Of a stretch of 64,000 nucleotides of DNA, positions 1 to 11,459 are shown one piece after another (within the stretch, counting starts at the first letter, position 1; each line of letters begins with the position of its first letter). The stretch is from Adenophora triphylla var. japonica (lineage: Eukaryota > Streptophyta > Magnoliopsida > Asterales > Campanulaceae). The stretch covers positions 868,001-932,000 of the forward strand of contig JAFEMH010000072.1 in assembly GCA_022495995.1 (NCBI GenBank). Direction: 5' to 3'. The notes beneath the pieces were generated by a model. It saw only the letters and a list, made by a program, of their open reading frames with translations, did not search any database and was not told the origin of the DNA. The translations under genes were made by a program, and so were the position numbers.

Positions 1-558
1 ATTAAATAAATAAGTTTTTTTTTTTTTTTTTTTTGGGTTTAAAGTTTACAATGAGACACCAATTCTATTTTTTCTGAAATTTGAAATGAAACAAAAGGAA
101 CTGACACTCTTTAACGTAGACATTGACATTTTTTATCACACATATCAACACTTTTAAAACACTCTCAGACACTTTATAATACTTTTACTAACAATTATGA
201 CAAAATCATTTTTTCCTAATCATTTGAAAAAAATGCGTTTTAGATTAGATCAAATCAAGTTTTAATTTTTTAAAGGAAAATAACCGCTCAAGTTTTTAAT
301 TTTAAAAAGCATTATTCACTAAAAAATTATCAAAATTTGATCAAATTAAAAAACAAATTAAAGTGGAATAAAGGAGAGAATATTCAGTTAAGATCACTGT
401 TGGTGCCAAATCAAATCACAAGCCCATTTTCATTACCCCATGGCCAATCATCACCATCCACCTCCACCAACCTTCCCCTTCATATCACCGCCACCATCTC
501 CACCACTGACCAAACCAAAAAAATCCCAAAAAAATAAAATAAAAATAAATAATTCAAA
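1..558. other. Upstream region of the phosphatase gene
   Basis: AT-rich sequence with poly-T near 15-34, leading to the start codon at 559. A C-rich, A-rich leader lies at about 410-555 and would fit a 5' untranslated region. I see no convincing TATA box that fixes a transcription start. The short open frame at 337-537 has low-complexity composition and is not taken as a gene. Confidence 0.4.
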
Positions 559-3500
559 ATGAAGCCACCAATCTCCGCCCTCCTCCGCCTCCTCCTCCTC
601 CTCCTCTCACTCCTCTTCTTCACCCCATCATTCTCCTCTCAAGTCTCCATATCTCTCTCCGTCACAACTCTCTCCAAGTCCGGCGATCCAGTTACGATCC
701 ACTGGTCCGGCGTTGATTCCCCCTCCAAGCAAGACTGGCTCGGCATCTACTCCCCACCCAATTCAACCCACGACAACTTCATCGGCTACATCTTCCTCTC
801 CACCTTCCCCACCTGGCAATCCGGTTCCGGTTCCATCACCATTCCCCTCATCAACCTCCGATCCAATTACCAGTTCAGGATCTTCCGATGGCTGGAAACC
901 GAAACCAACAAGCACATGGATCACGATCAAAATCAACTACCCGTATCCAAGCACCTACTGGCGGAGTCACAGCAACTCGGGTTCGAACCGGGTCGTGGAC
1001 CCGAGCAGGTTCATTTGGCGCTGACGGGTAGAGCGGATGAGATGCGGGTCATGTTTGTGACACATGATGGGAAGGAGAGTTCTGTGAAATATGGGTTGGC
1101 CCGTGATCAGATGGATCAGGTTGTGGGTACAGAAGTGGGTCGGTATGAGAGAGAAGATATGTGTGATGCTCCTGCTAATCAAAGTATTGGGTGGAGAGAT
1201 CCTGGATTTATTCATGATGGGGTGATGACAAATTTGAAAAATGGGAGGAGATACTTTTACAAGGTAAAATTATTGGATTATTGTTCTTTAACAACTTTAT
1301 ATTATTGAACTATTTCTGGTTTTACTTGGTATTAGTATAAATCTTTTGCTAGGAAAATGCTATAGATGAAGAAAAACCGCGAACTTTAGCTGAATTTAGC
1401 ACTCTCTCCGCTCCAAAATGATTGTCAAATTTAGTTATTGATTGGAGTAGTAATAGACTTGTTTAAGCTAGTATAATAGTAGCATTAATAGGTCTGTTGT
1501 TGGGGTTTAGCATAGTTGCAAATTGTGTGTTTTTGCCTATAATTTGGGATTCCTCGGTGTTATGCTGATTAAGAATTGTTATTTGTTTACTTCATTTACA
1601 TATCTTTAAGTCTTGATATGCAATTGTGGAGCTTATGTGCTATACAATCGAGGGTAACTACCTCTCATACTACCACGAGGTCCGCAAGTGTCTTTTGTAT
1701 ACAGAAATTTGGTTTCCGATCCCCCGATATAAGATTTTAGTGTGTAATATAATGAGCTTACTCTGGTTTTCTGTGGTTAAAATATTTTCTTATGTTTGTT
1801 TTGTGAGGAGCTGTAGTGGTATGCGGTATATCTTTGGCAATTGGCATAGGTGTATTATATGTGAAGATGTTCTATTTTTGTATGGTGGCTGCACTGCAGG
1901 CTAAGACTAGGTTTTGTCCATATTTCTCATTTGGTGTTAATATGGTGCTGTAATAACCTGGAAAATTGGTAAATAGGTCTTGGGATGACAAATTGATTAG
2001 GTGAAAGAGGTAGTTAAGACTAGGTTTTGTCCATATTTCTCATTTGGTATTAAAGTTGCCTTATAAACTCTTATGTCCTAATTTTCATTGCAATAACAGT
2101 GTGCTTCTTGAGGGTATTTTTTATATCAATTAGTTATTCGGGGTGGAGAGGGGGAGGTGTGTTCATAGAGATAATTCAATACAAACGTACAGCCTCTTCA
2201 AATCATCTCTAGGATCCGTATAGTTAGTCATTCACATTATGATGTGTAGTTGCTCAAACTTGGTGTATGCATCATGTAATTTGTATTCATTATCCCTTGG
2301 GGTGGTAGAATCCTCCGTGTAAAACATAAATGAAAACTAAAACATAAATGAAAACGGGTTTATATTACTCCCTCTTTCCCTACATGAATGTCCAAATTAA
2401 AAAAAAAAAATTGTCCCAAAATGAAAGTGATTTTTGTAAAGAACTTGGTCCCTAAATGCTTTTTCACCAGTAAATTTTCACTACTCATTTTATTATCATA
2501 AAACTAAATGTTTAGAAAGTGGATAACAAGAATATTTATGCATCTTTGCCATTAAAAAGTATAAAAAGCACACATTTTCAGAGTATCCCTTAAAATGAAA
2601 TTCGGGCATTCATTTAGGGACGGGGGAGTAGTATATATTTAGTATTCATGGTAATACCTAATCCCGTAATAGGGAAAACAATTTCATTCACATAATTCAG
2701 GCTAGGAGGATGTTGTCTCCTTTGTTTTCTCTGTTTCTACATTCTTCTTTACATGCAATAGCCAGCCTAACCAATCCTATCAACCATCAGCAGATTCATC
2801 TGGAACCTTCCTATATGCATTTCTAATGAATAGGTCTTTGGGTTCACGTAATTGTCTTGTATATCAATGGACTTCTCTTTTTTCCAGGACACTATTGCCT
2901 GTTTTTAAAAAAAACATATTTCAGTAGTATAAGTGTTTTATAGTTCTGTATGCTGGACTGAGAAAAAAAAAACACAAAAAGATTATAAATTGAGTAATTT
3001 CACACACCAAAAACATACAACTCCAAACAACCTTTTCACAATCAATTTGATGACTAACATCGAGGACCTGGATAAAAATGTTCTCGAGACTATAACAATA
3101 CCAAGTGACGCCGTAAGAGCGATTAATAACAAAATAAGAAGAAGAAAAAATGCAACGGCAAAAAATATGGCGCTACCCAGCATATCCTGCCACCATTCAG
3201 ATAAAATACCTTCACATATCTCCGTCTCTACAATGCTTCAAAAGACTCCTTTTTGTCTACACCTAACTAGCTAAATTTTCACCTCTGCCATTTTCTTCTC
3301 GTTCTAGTGTCTTGTGATAGTGATAATAGAGTCAGTCTCATAGATTTACACAGCCTCCATGGTCTCATTTTTTCTTTAAATCCAACACATTTGTTACTGA
3401 AAATCTGACTCCACACCAAGTTTTCTTATCAAGTATTTGTAATGCCATTTCAAAAGCCAAAGGTTCTGCCGTGTTGAAGTTCTAAAACTTTTGGATTTCA

Positions 3501-5077
3501 TTCCTATTTCTGAAGTTTCATCTTTCCTTTCTTTTTTCTTTATTTCGAGAAATCTATGGATCAATTCCGATTTCATTCCTATTTCTGAAGTTCCAGTAAA
3601 CTAATAAAAAACCTGCCATCCACCATGACTTTATATGCCTCTTTGTTCAAGCTGTATCCGCTAATATACATCAATATCATTTCTCTTCATATGGAAGCCT
3701 TCCGCAATTTAAGTGTGTGAAAAAGTATTCACCAGCATTGAAAAAAAAAGGATCTTCGATGACCGATCACAGTGCAAAGTGTTTCCTTCTTTTACTCTAG
3801 TTTCCAACTGTTTGAATGGGACTTGATTGATGATTTCCTTTTTACAGGTGGGTAGTGATTCTGGTGGTTGGAGCAGCACATACACTTTTGTCTCGCAAGG
3901 TGGAGATTCAAGTGAAACAAACGCTTTCTTATTTGGTGACATGGGTGCAGCTGCACCATACACAACCTTTCATCGTACGCAAGAAGAAAGTATAGCAACA
4001 ATAAAATGGATCAATCGTGATATTGAAGCTCTTGGTGATAAGCCCGCCTTCATATCCCATATTGGTGATATAAGCTACGCGAGAGGATTCTTATGGATGT
4101 GGGACCTATTCTTTAACCAAATCGAGCCCGTTGCCTCCAAAGCTCCCTACCATGTCTGCATAGGAAATCACGAATATGATTGGCCTTTACAACCCTGGAA
4201 ACCGGATTGGTCGGTTTATCTTTTCGGCAAAGACGGGGGAGGTGAATGTGGAGTCCCCTACAGTCTCAGATTCAACATGCCCGGAAACTCTTCTGAACCA
4301 ACTAATACCCAGGCCCCACCAACACGAAACCTTTTTTACTCGGTTGATGTTGGAGTAGTCCATTTCGTTTACATTTCAACAGAAACCAATTTTCTTATTG
4401 GAAGCAAGCAATATAACTTCATAAAGCATGATTTGGAAACCGTCGATAGGAAAAAGACCCCTTTTGTGGTGGTCCAAGGGCACAGGCCAATGTACACAAG
4501 CAGCAACGAAGTCAGAGATGCCCCGATAAGGGAGAAAATGCTAGAACACTTGGAACCTCTGTTGGTCAAAAACAACGTAACTCTTGCCTTGTGGGGCCAT
4601 GTTCACAGATACGAGAGATTCTGTCCAGTCAGCAACTTCACGTGTGGAGATTCACGCTTACCTGTACATGTTGTTATTGGGATGGCCGGTCAAGATTGGC
4701 AACCTATCTGGGAACCGAGAGTCAACCACCCTGATCTTCCGGTCTTCCCACAACCTGACCGGTCTTTATATCGCGGAGGTGAGTTTGGGTACACTAAACT
4801 TTATGCTAACAAAGAAAAACTTACGCTTTCTTATATTGGGAACCATGATGGGGCGGTCCATGATGTGGTTGAGATTTTTGCATCGGGTGATGTCATAAAT
4901 GGTTCTCAGCGTGATAATATTGAAAATCTTGAAAGTAAGGTGGGTTCTACATTTTCTTGGTACGTGAAGGGCGCTAGTGTTCTGGTTCTTGGAGCTTTTT
5001 TGGGATATGTTATCGGGTTTGTATCACATGCCCAAAGGCGTAAGATTTGGACTCCTGTCAAGAGTGAAGAAATATGA
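559..5077 (+). CDS. PAP2: Purple acid phosphatase, PAP2/PAP9-like, membrane-anchored (two exons)
   Basis: Metallophosphoesterase of the long plant purple acid phosphatase family, predicted to hydrolyse phosphate esters at a binuclear metal centre. Exons are 559-1263 and 3848-5077 (AAG|GTAAAA donor, TTTTTACAG acceptor, phase 0), giving 644 residues, close to the roughly 650 of Arabidopsis PAP2 and PAP9. Residues 1-27 are a leucine-rich hydrophobic N-terminus, and a fibronectin-like N-terminal domain follows. All five metal-binding blocks are intact: GDMG (265-268), GDISY (308-312), GNHE (341-344), VQGH (444-447) and GHVH (485-488). A hydrophobic segment at about 610-627 followed by a basic tail matches the C-terminal anchor of AtPAP2, which is known to target that protein to plastid and mitochondrial outer membranes. 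Location here is inferred by homology. The gene is convergent with the SNARE gene on its right. I cannot separate PAP2 from PAP9 orthology. Confidence 0.93.
1264..3847 (+). other. Intron of the purple acid phosphatase gene
   Basis: A 2,584-bp phase-0 GT-AG intron. It contains one Stowaway-like MITE (2368-2628) and otherwise unique AT-rich DNA. Open frames at 1626-1904 and 2933-3274 have no recognisable homology and are not called. Confidence 0.9.
2368..2628. mobile_element. Stowaway-like MITE in the PAP intron
   Basis: It begins CTCCCTCTTTCCCTAC and ends with the near reverse complement (TAGGGACGGGGGAG), flanked by TA on both sides (2366-2367 and 2629-2630). The length of 261 bp, the CTCCCTC terminus and the TA duplication fit Stowaway (Tc1/mariner-derived) MITEs. 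There is no coding capacity. Confidence 0.8.
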
Positions 5078-5665
5078 ACTTCAACATATATTTGTGTACA
5101 TAAGACAGTCTGCACCTTCACAACAGTCTGTAGCATTAAAGATGGGGTGTTTGAATTTTATTGTATTTAGATTGTGTACAATAGAAATATACAATATGGT
5201 CTGTTATAGGTTTTTATGAATAAAAGTCAATTATTTTTTACGTTATGCTGTCTGGTGTATTATTTTGCCTGCAATTACGGTCCAATTCATAGCCATTTAT
5301 ATCTGGTATTGCATATTTTTGCTTGACGTCCTGTGTCTTTTTACCTGTTTTGTATAGCATTTGACGCGGCTTTACTTAATACATGCACAATACATCAAAA
5401 ACATTGCATTATACGTCAGTTGTACGTACGTAAGTTTCCCATTAAGGTTTGATTGTATATATACAAATTGCATTTCGTTCTTTCAAAATTGTAGAGCATG
5501 TACACTTCAGTAGGGAATACCCCGAAACAAAGAAGAGAGAGAGAGAGAGAGAGTATGAGCTACCTATCTTCAATTATTGTTAAAAAAATAAAAAAATTAT
5601 TGACAACAGAAAAAAATGAATGCAGAAAATCTTAGTTCCAGAAGTTCGTGTTCTGTTGTTCAGAC
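5078..5665. other. Convergent 3' intergenic region
   Basis: 588 bases between the stop codons of the PAP gene (+) and the SNARE gene (-). It should hold both 3' untranslated regions. A (GA)n run at about 5534-5553 is a microsatellite. No other gene is visible. Confidence 0.7.
5219..5224 (+). terminator. Likely polyadenylation signal of the PAP gene
   Basis: AATAAA lies 142 bases after the PAP stop codon, followed by T-rich sequence. This is the only canonical hexamer I see in the expected place; plant signals are variable, so it is a suggestion. Confidence 0.45.
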
Positions 5666-7166
5666 TCACTTTCCAATCAATTTACGTGTACGCTGATTGG
5701 CACCTTTTACACGCGAGTTTAGCTCATCCACGTCTTCTTCAAGAAGATCGAGAGCTTTGTTTTGCCTGAATATATATAATCACATATTTTGATCAGAAAC
5801 AATTTACAAAATAATGTACATGAATATATGTAGGAAAGAAAGCACTGGTCTACAATGAAAGAAAGAAAGAAAGACTGACTTGTCGAGTTCAGATCCCATA
5901 TCAGCAGCCATTCCCTTCAGGTCCCCCAAGATATTGCTTAAATCATCAAGTGCATCATCTTGCTTTGTCTTCTCCAACTGTTCTCCATAACCCCATTAAG
6001 ATAAGTACAACAAAAGATGCTAACTGTACAACTTATTAACATTAACACGTACCTCAACTTTCTGTAGGGCATTTGTCGGTTCAGGAGGAGGCGTACGAGA
6101 AGTTGACTTTCCTTTAGGCGCCGGAGCTAATCCCAACTTCTCCCTTTGCTCCTTACTAGCCTTCCCTCCAGTATTATCATCTATATATTTTCATATGAAA
6201 AAAAAAAAAAAAAATCAATATCTAACTGCAAATGTGTTTTCCGGAAATTTAAGTATGAAGTATAGGGACATTACTGACTACAATATGTGTAGAGTGTGTG
6301 TGTAAAAGTGGCATAGAGAAACCTTTGAAGGTCATTGGCCCTTTAATTTCCTTGCCCTTCTTCGGCTTCCAAGTCATGGAGAACATTCCCCCAAGGTTTC
6401 CCAGTATTTTCTCTCCCTGATGCAAAACAACAAATAAAATAAACTCCATACTTTTATCTAGTTTCATTCACCATTCGGGAATTGTTTACATGTGATCAAG
6501 CTCCGGTTTTAACCATCCATATAAATCTTAGACAATTGTAACCTATTGTGCCTTAGATACACCTTCACTATCCTTGGATATTAAGTGCGTATCTAAAGTA
6601 TCATGGTTAAAACTGGTAAAAAAAAATACATAGATGGTTAAAACCGGAGATTGAGCAAATTACAATGGTTCAGAATGTGGATAGGCCTAACGTGACAACA
6701 ACTATACCTTACTCAAGTCCCGCTCCATTTCGGTGGCCATCAAGTGGGTCCGATGAATTTGCTCCCCTTGCTGATGCAAAGTATCAAGAGTCTTACTAGC
6801 ATCTTGTCTAATATCCTCTGCAATTTTCAAGCAATTATTCACACTTTTTGTAGTTTCTTGAGCCCGGTCTACCGCATAACTCTCTAGCTCTTGCACAGAC
6901 ATGCTGTCGAGATCCCCAGAACTGTGTGCACTACTCTTGTGTTTGTTCTTGGCTGCAGAAGAGGAGTACCCTCTAAGATCGTCGTCATCATCATCATCAT
7001 CAAAAGGGTTTGATTTCTTTAAGTCGGGTGTAATGAGGGTGGGTTCAGAGGAAGTTCTTCTTGCGGGTTTTTGAGTTTGCTTCTTATTTGAATCGGTATC
7101 TGAATCAAAAGGGTTAGCCGCCGGAGGGTCCACGGAGTTTTGCTTGGATTTCATAAAACCAAACAT
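5666..7166 (-). CDS. SNAP33: SNAP25-type Qb+Qc SNARE, SNAP33 group (five coding exons)
   Basis: Membrane-fusion SNARE that supplies both a Qb and a Qc helix. In Arabidopsis, SNAP33 pairs with syntaxins such as KNOLLE and SYP121 at the cell plate and plasma membrane. Coding exons on the minus strand are 7166-6708, 6416-6323, 6180-6053, 5977-5880 and 5765-5666. Every junction is GT-AG and the phases agree (0, 1, 0, 2), giving 292 residues against about 300 for AtSNAP33. Visible parts are two N-terminal NPFD motifs with an eight-aspartate run, the Qb helix at about residues 90-153 (from SVQELESYAVDRAQETTKSV), a linker with a conserved LGGMFSMTWKPKK block (about 158-172), and a C-terminal Qc helix at about 230-292 ending RKLIGK. 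There is no cysteine cluster for palmitoylation, as is usual for plant members. The gene looks intact. Confidence 0.95.
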
Positions 7167-7201
7167 CTTTAATGCTTAAGGTTCTTAAGCTGAAAAGAAA
7201 C

Positions 7202-7639
7202 CTGGAAAACACAATAAAACATAATCAGAAAGCAAGGGCTTAAGCAGTACCCATTGTTTATACAATTTTTAGTTAACCACGAGGCCGCTTAAAGCAGGAA
7301 GATGCATTAGTAAAATTGTGCAACAAGTACTCCTTCCGTCCCAAAATGAAACATTCATTTTAAATTCTTGATCAAGAACAAAAATGGACATTCATTTTTA
7401 GTTCTTAATAAAGAACAGAATTGACATTCATTTTGGAACGGAGATCGTAATACAATATGCGCACGGCACACCCCAAAGTATTCTTCTTTTTTCGCCTGAA
7501 ACAAAGACTGATATAGGCAATACAATATTAATCCAAACAGAAAATGCCGAAGCGAAACAACATAAAAGCCAAATGGTAACAATCAGCACATTGTCGATAA
7601 CAAAGAAAATGAAATAAACCTAAGAAAGAGAATATGCAC
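7202..7639 (-). other. Probable 5'-leader intron of the SNARE gene
   Basis: Upstream of the ATG on the minus strand, TTTCAG|GTGCAT (donor at 7639-7638) and TTTTCCAG|GTTT (acceptor at 7203-7202) could bound a 438-bp leader intron. An alternative acceptor, TTTTCAG, lies slightly closer to the ATG. No transcript is available to decide. Confidence 0.45.
7330..7447. mobile_element. Short Stowaway-like MITE near the SNARE leader
   Basis: Starts CTCCTTCCGTCCCAAAATG after a TA and ends CATTTTGGAACGGAGATCG before a TA. These termini are imperfect inverted repeats. At 118 bp it is short and decayed. It falls inside the putative leader intron. Confidence 0.55.
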
Positions 7640-8025
7640 CTGAAAGATTGGATTTTTTTAGCGGAAATCGAAACGATTAGGAAATGAATGTTTTTTCCTC
7701 CTTACGCATAGAGAGAATTTCTGTGTGTATGTGTGTGTGTGAAAATGGTTGAGAAATGATGATTGTGTGAAATTTTGGGATTTTTTTTAAGGAAAGATGA
7801 GAAAAGGGGGGAAAATGGAGATGGTTAGGGTTGCTGGAGGTGTTGCGGGAAAGCAGGGGATGTTAGACCTCCGATTCCTGTCCTGCTTCTTGACGATCTC
7901 TTGACCGTTGGGATTTTCTTTCCTTTCCTTTTTTTTTTTTTTCTAATTTTTTTTGCCCCCCCTTAAAAAAAAAGTAAAACTCAAGTTAATCACTATTGAT
8001 TTTTTGTTTTTTTATTTGGTATGAC
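7640..8025. other. Putative leader exon and promoter region of the SNARE gene
   Basis: Contains (GT)n-like and pyrimidine-rich tracts on the minus strand, and a poly-T/poly-A stretch near 7930-7970. It probably holds the untranslated first exon and proximal promoter of the SNARE gene. I see no decisive core promoter element. Confidence 0.35.
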
Positions 8026-10345
8026 CATCTATAGTATAAATGAGGAAAGTGGGATGAATAGTTGTATGAATAATGCCAAAAGCTTTTTTCCCATTTTATC
8101 CTCACTACTAAGTTGTATCTTTTCCAATTTGTCCTAACTTTTAATTAAAAAAATACCACGTGTCCTCGGACACGAGCTTTTACTAGTAGTAAGACTATAT
8201 TTATCCATCACCAATCTAACCCAATATATTGATAAAATACTACTTCTCTTTCCTTCACATACATGATCCCAACTCCAACCCAACTTTCATTTTTTATTAT
8301 TTATTGGTGACACCAACTTGAGCTAAAAAATTATCTATAAAATGTAAAATTTTAATTCATTAACCAATAAACATGCTCCAAGTGTCGCACTTACTCTTAC
8401 ATTTTACTTGTGACATAAGGTTGGCTAGACAACACTGTTTGATATAATGTCACACCCCTATTTTTCATTTTTCTTTTTTCTTTTTGGCTTTTTTGAATGT
8501 CACAAATTAGAACAATATCACCAATAAATATAGTCTAACAAAAATTTAGGGCAATCACTTTTCATAAAGTTTGATTCTACCTTATGTGAAATATATTCAG
8601 TCACGGTTAGTTCTTAATTAATTTCACATGCATTTTAGATATAAATATCTTCAGTTAAAATCTTTAATAATTTGGTTTTAGTCTATCCCGTTGAGTAACA
8701 ACAGATTACTAATTAATTTTTTTAACAATTGAAATTTTGTACTTGTTAAAAATTAAATGAGTTGGTCTTATAAAAAACTAGTTTTTTCTTAAGATAAGGA
8801 AAAACGTGTTTTCAAAATAAACGGTGGCAATTTTGTAATTACTGGCAACCATGTTCAAAATAAACGGTGGTATTTTCGTAATTAATGGTTCCCCCGTTTA
8901 TGCCTGCTTAACAAACTGCCAGGACAAAGTGCCGGTGCATATGTAACAAAGTGCCACGAAAAAAGTGCCAAGACAGTTTAACAAAGTGCCGGTGTAAACC
9001 GGTACCGACACTTTGTTAAACCGAAACCCACTTTTACACGGCACTTTTAAATACATGAACCGGCACTCTTCACACTGGCACTCTGTTACCCTAACACTGG
9101 CACTTTGTTACACTAATATTTATGCTGGCTCTCAAAAATACAAGCACTGGCATTCAAAAATACATGGACTCGGCATTTTGAAACACATTTACTGGCACTC
9201 AAAAATGCATATACTGGCACTCAAAAACACTGATAATTATTTTTCTGATATTCAAAAAAACATGAACTGGCATTCAAAAAAACATGGACTGGCATTCAAA
9301 ATTACAAGAACTGGCATTCAAAAAATACATTGACACTCAGTTACACACTTACTGGCACTCTATTATATACTAACTGACACTCCAAAATACATGGACTGGC
9401 ACTCCAAAACACATACACTGACATCTAATTACCCAGTCCACCAATGCATCAAATTCTCAAACTGGTACTCAAATACTCATAAACTGGCATTAATTTACAC
9501 TAAAACTGGCACATAAAATCCCTAACACTGGCAAGTAAATAACAAGGCAAATTAAATTCTCTCACTAAACGCAATTGATTAAGGAAATTGGGACGGCAAT
9601 TGATGGAGGGCGGTGGTGGTGGTGATTGAGGAAATTGGGACGCCGGTGTTAAAGGTCACGGGAGAACGCGTTTAGCACAGGGAAGAGGTCGCCGGTGTTG
9701 GTTTAGAGAGAGGGAGATGGCGATTGAGGAAGCGGTGGTGATGGAGGATTCGTGAGGAATTTGGGTTGCGAACTTGGGTAATTGAAATGGGAAGAAGGCG
9801 ATTGTTGTTGGAGTTTGGGAGATAGAGAGAAAGGTGAGGAGGATTGACAGGGAGGTGGGTCGCCGGCGAGGGGGATTCAGGGGACTTGGTCACCGGAGAG
9901 ATACCTGGTTTTGGAGGAGAGAGTTCAACGGAATGTGTTTAGCGGATAGAGAGAGAGTCCCCGGCTAGAGAGAGAAAGAGAGACAGAGTGAGAGCGAGAG
10001 CGGGTAAAAACACGTTTTTTGTTAAGCATAACAAAAAACACGTTTTTTATAAGTTTTTGGCAAATTAAATATGGGTCATTGGTGTAACATCCCAAAATTT
10101 CTCTTCTTCTATATTTACACACTAGCCTAAGCCCGTGTCCGAGGACACGTTTTTATTTTTTTATTTTTTTTAATTAAGCCCGTGTCCGAGGCCCTTTTTT
10201 TATTTTTTTTTTATTAAAATTTTTTTTTAAGGACAAAATGGGAAAGGGACAAAATAGTGAGGGCAAAATGGAAAAGTCGTCACATGCTACTGTTCATACC
10301 ACTGTTCATGGGTGAGGTGGCACGGTTCCATTTATAATATAGATG
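8026..10345. mobile_element. Non-autonomous DNA element with long terminal inverted repeats
   Basis: The left end (from CATCTATAGTATAAATG at 8026) and the right end (to CATTTATAATATAGATG at 10345) are imperfect inverted repeats. Similarity continues inward for about 150-200 bases, including a block about fully packed fillers such as CCCATTTTATCCTCACTA against its complement near 10240. Both ends carry the palindrome CGTGTCC-GGACACG (8159, 10133). No transposase is visible. Long inverted repeats suggest a Mutator-like or foldback element, but I could not find a clean target-site duplication, so the superfamily is uncertain. Gene-like GC-richer sequence at 9600-10000 may be captured DNA. Confidence 0.6.
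8920..9545. repeat. Degenerate 'tggcactc' minisatellite
   Basis: More than 20 irregularly spaced copies of a core like ACTGGCACTC or CTGGCATTCAAAA at intervals of about 20-30 bases, in one orientation, inside the long-inverted-repeat element. On the left, at 8920-9000, the related core AAAGTGCC appears on both strands. The copies are too diverged for one clean period. Confidence 0.7.
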
Positions 10346-10381
10346 TTATGTACTATGTCATAAGTTTTCCCAAACACTATA

Positions 10382-10653
10382 CTCCCTCCGTCCCATTAAT
10401 AACTTTACCTTTTGCCATTTTGAATGTCCCATTTAAAGCTTCACCTTTTCTTTTTTGGCAAAGAATCTTTACTATTCTACCCACCCACTCATTCTCTTTT
10501 CTATTTTACTATTACACTCATAACATTTTTCAAATTTACTATTTTCTCCACTCATTCTCTCTCCTATTTTACTATTACACTCATAACATTTTCTCCACTC
10601 TTAATTTGCGTGTCGAACCAAAAAGGGTGAACTAATTACTAGGACGGAGGGAG
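10382..10653. mobile_element. Stowaway MITE
   Basis: Starts CTCCCTCCGTCCC and ends GGACGGAGGGAG, flanked by TA on both sides, 272 bp. Internal direct repeats (CTCATAACATTTT twice) are present. A further GGACGGAGGGAG terminus without a visible partner lies at about 10829-10840 and marks a second decayed copy. Confidence 0.85.
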
Positions 10654-11459
10654 TATATAACTTCCTATATTTCGTAAAGATAGTTTATTGTATCTTTTGC
10701 ATATATTAAAGACGTGTTTTACTTGTTTGTATATAATAAATTTGTATTAACATTATTTTCTTTGTTTACAAGAAGAGATTATCTTTTTTCGGGACAAGCT
10801 GAAATAACAAACATGGCTATTTTTTTTAGGACGGAGGGAGTACTATATATCTACTTGTTGCATCAACATTTATAAAGTAGATACCCCTAATAACAAATGA
10901 AAGTCCAATTAAAGGCTATGTGTTTCATCAACACATGAATAGTAGATATTGGCTAAAACCAATGATGGTCTATTAAATAATAATAAATTTTAATTTTGAA
11001 TTGAACATTATAAATTGAAATATGAATTTGGGCTAGTTCGGCAAGACCCAAATGGATTGAGCTCTAAATATAATCCACTCAAGTCTCATATACGAGGAAG
11101 GGAATGGACTTCCCTACCTTTCTTGAACCAAGCTTTCTCGTTATTTCCTTAGGTCGATCTAGATTTAGTAGGCGAAATGACTAAGGTCCAAGATTCAATG
11201 TCGTGGGAGACCTCCCTCCAAGGCCGAGCTAAGCTCCCTTGAAGACGAGGAGGTCTCCTCGGCTATCTACTCCATGAATTGGACTTCTCCAGTTCCTTCA
11301 CATCTCTTTCCCGGCTCGACTCACATGCAGAAGTGCAATTTACGTTATCCTATTCAAATTTGGACATTAAGCAGTTATAATCCCTCTAGGATTGTAACCA
11401 CCTCACATACAAATTCAGGTCCAATAAGGACTCATCAAATATAATCCTCCTAGGATTTA
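10654..11459. other. AT-rich DNA, perhaps the left part of an older LTR
   Basis: No gene. The sequence resumes after the Sirevirus at 28297, where a TATAAATAC motif and a block near 28440-28475 (acgccagagggccttcgccggagaa) resemble the downstream half of plant retrotransposon LTRs. I infer that the Sirevirus landed in an older retroelement, but its ends are not defined. Confidence 0.35.

Noticed and set aside
1626..1904. Open frame in the PAP intron
   Set aside because: Within a well-supported GT-AG intron, no recognisable domain, composition like the surrounding intron.
2933..3274. 113-codon open frame in the PAP intron, and its antisense hydrophobic frame
   Set aside because: No homology recognised; on the other strand it gives a hydrophobic run from low-complexity sequence. 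Both are probably chance.
9013..9333. 106-codon frame rich in His and Trp
   Set aside because: Translation of the tggcac minisatellite.
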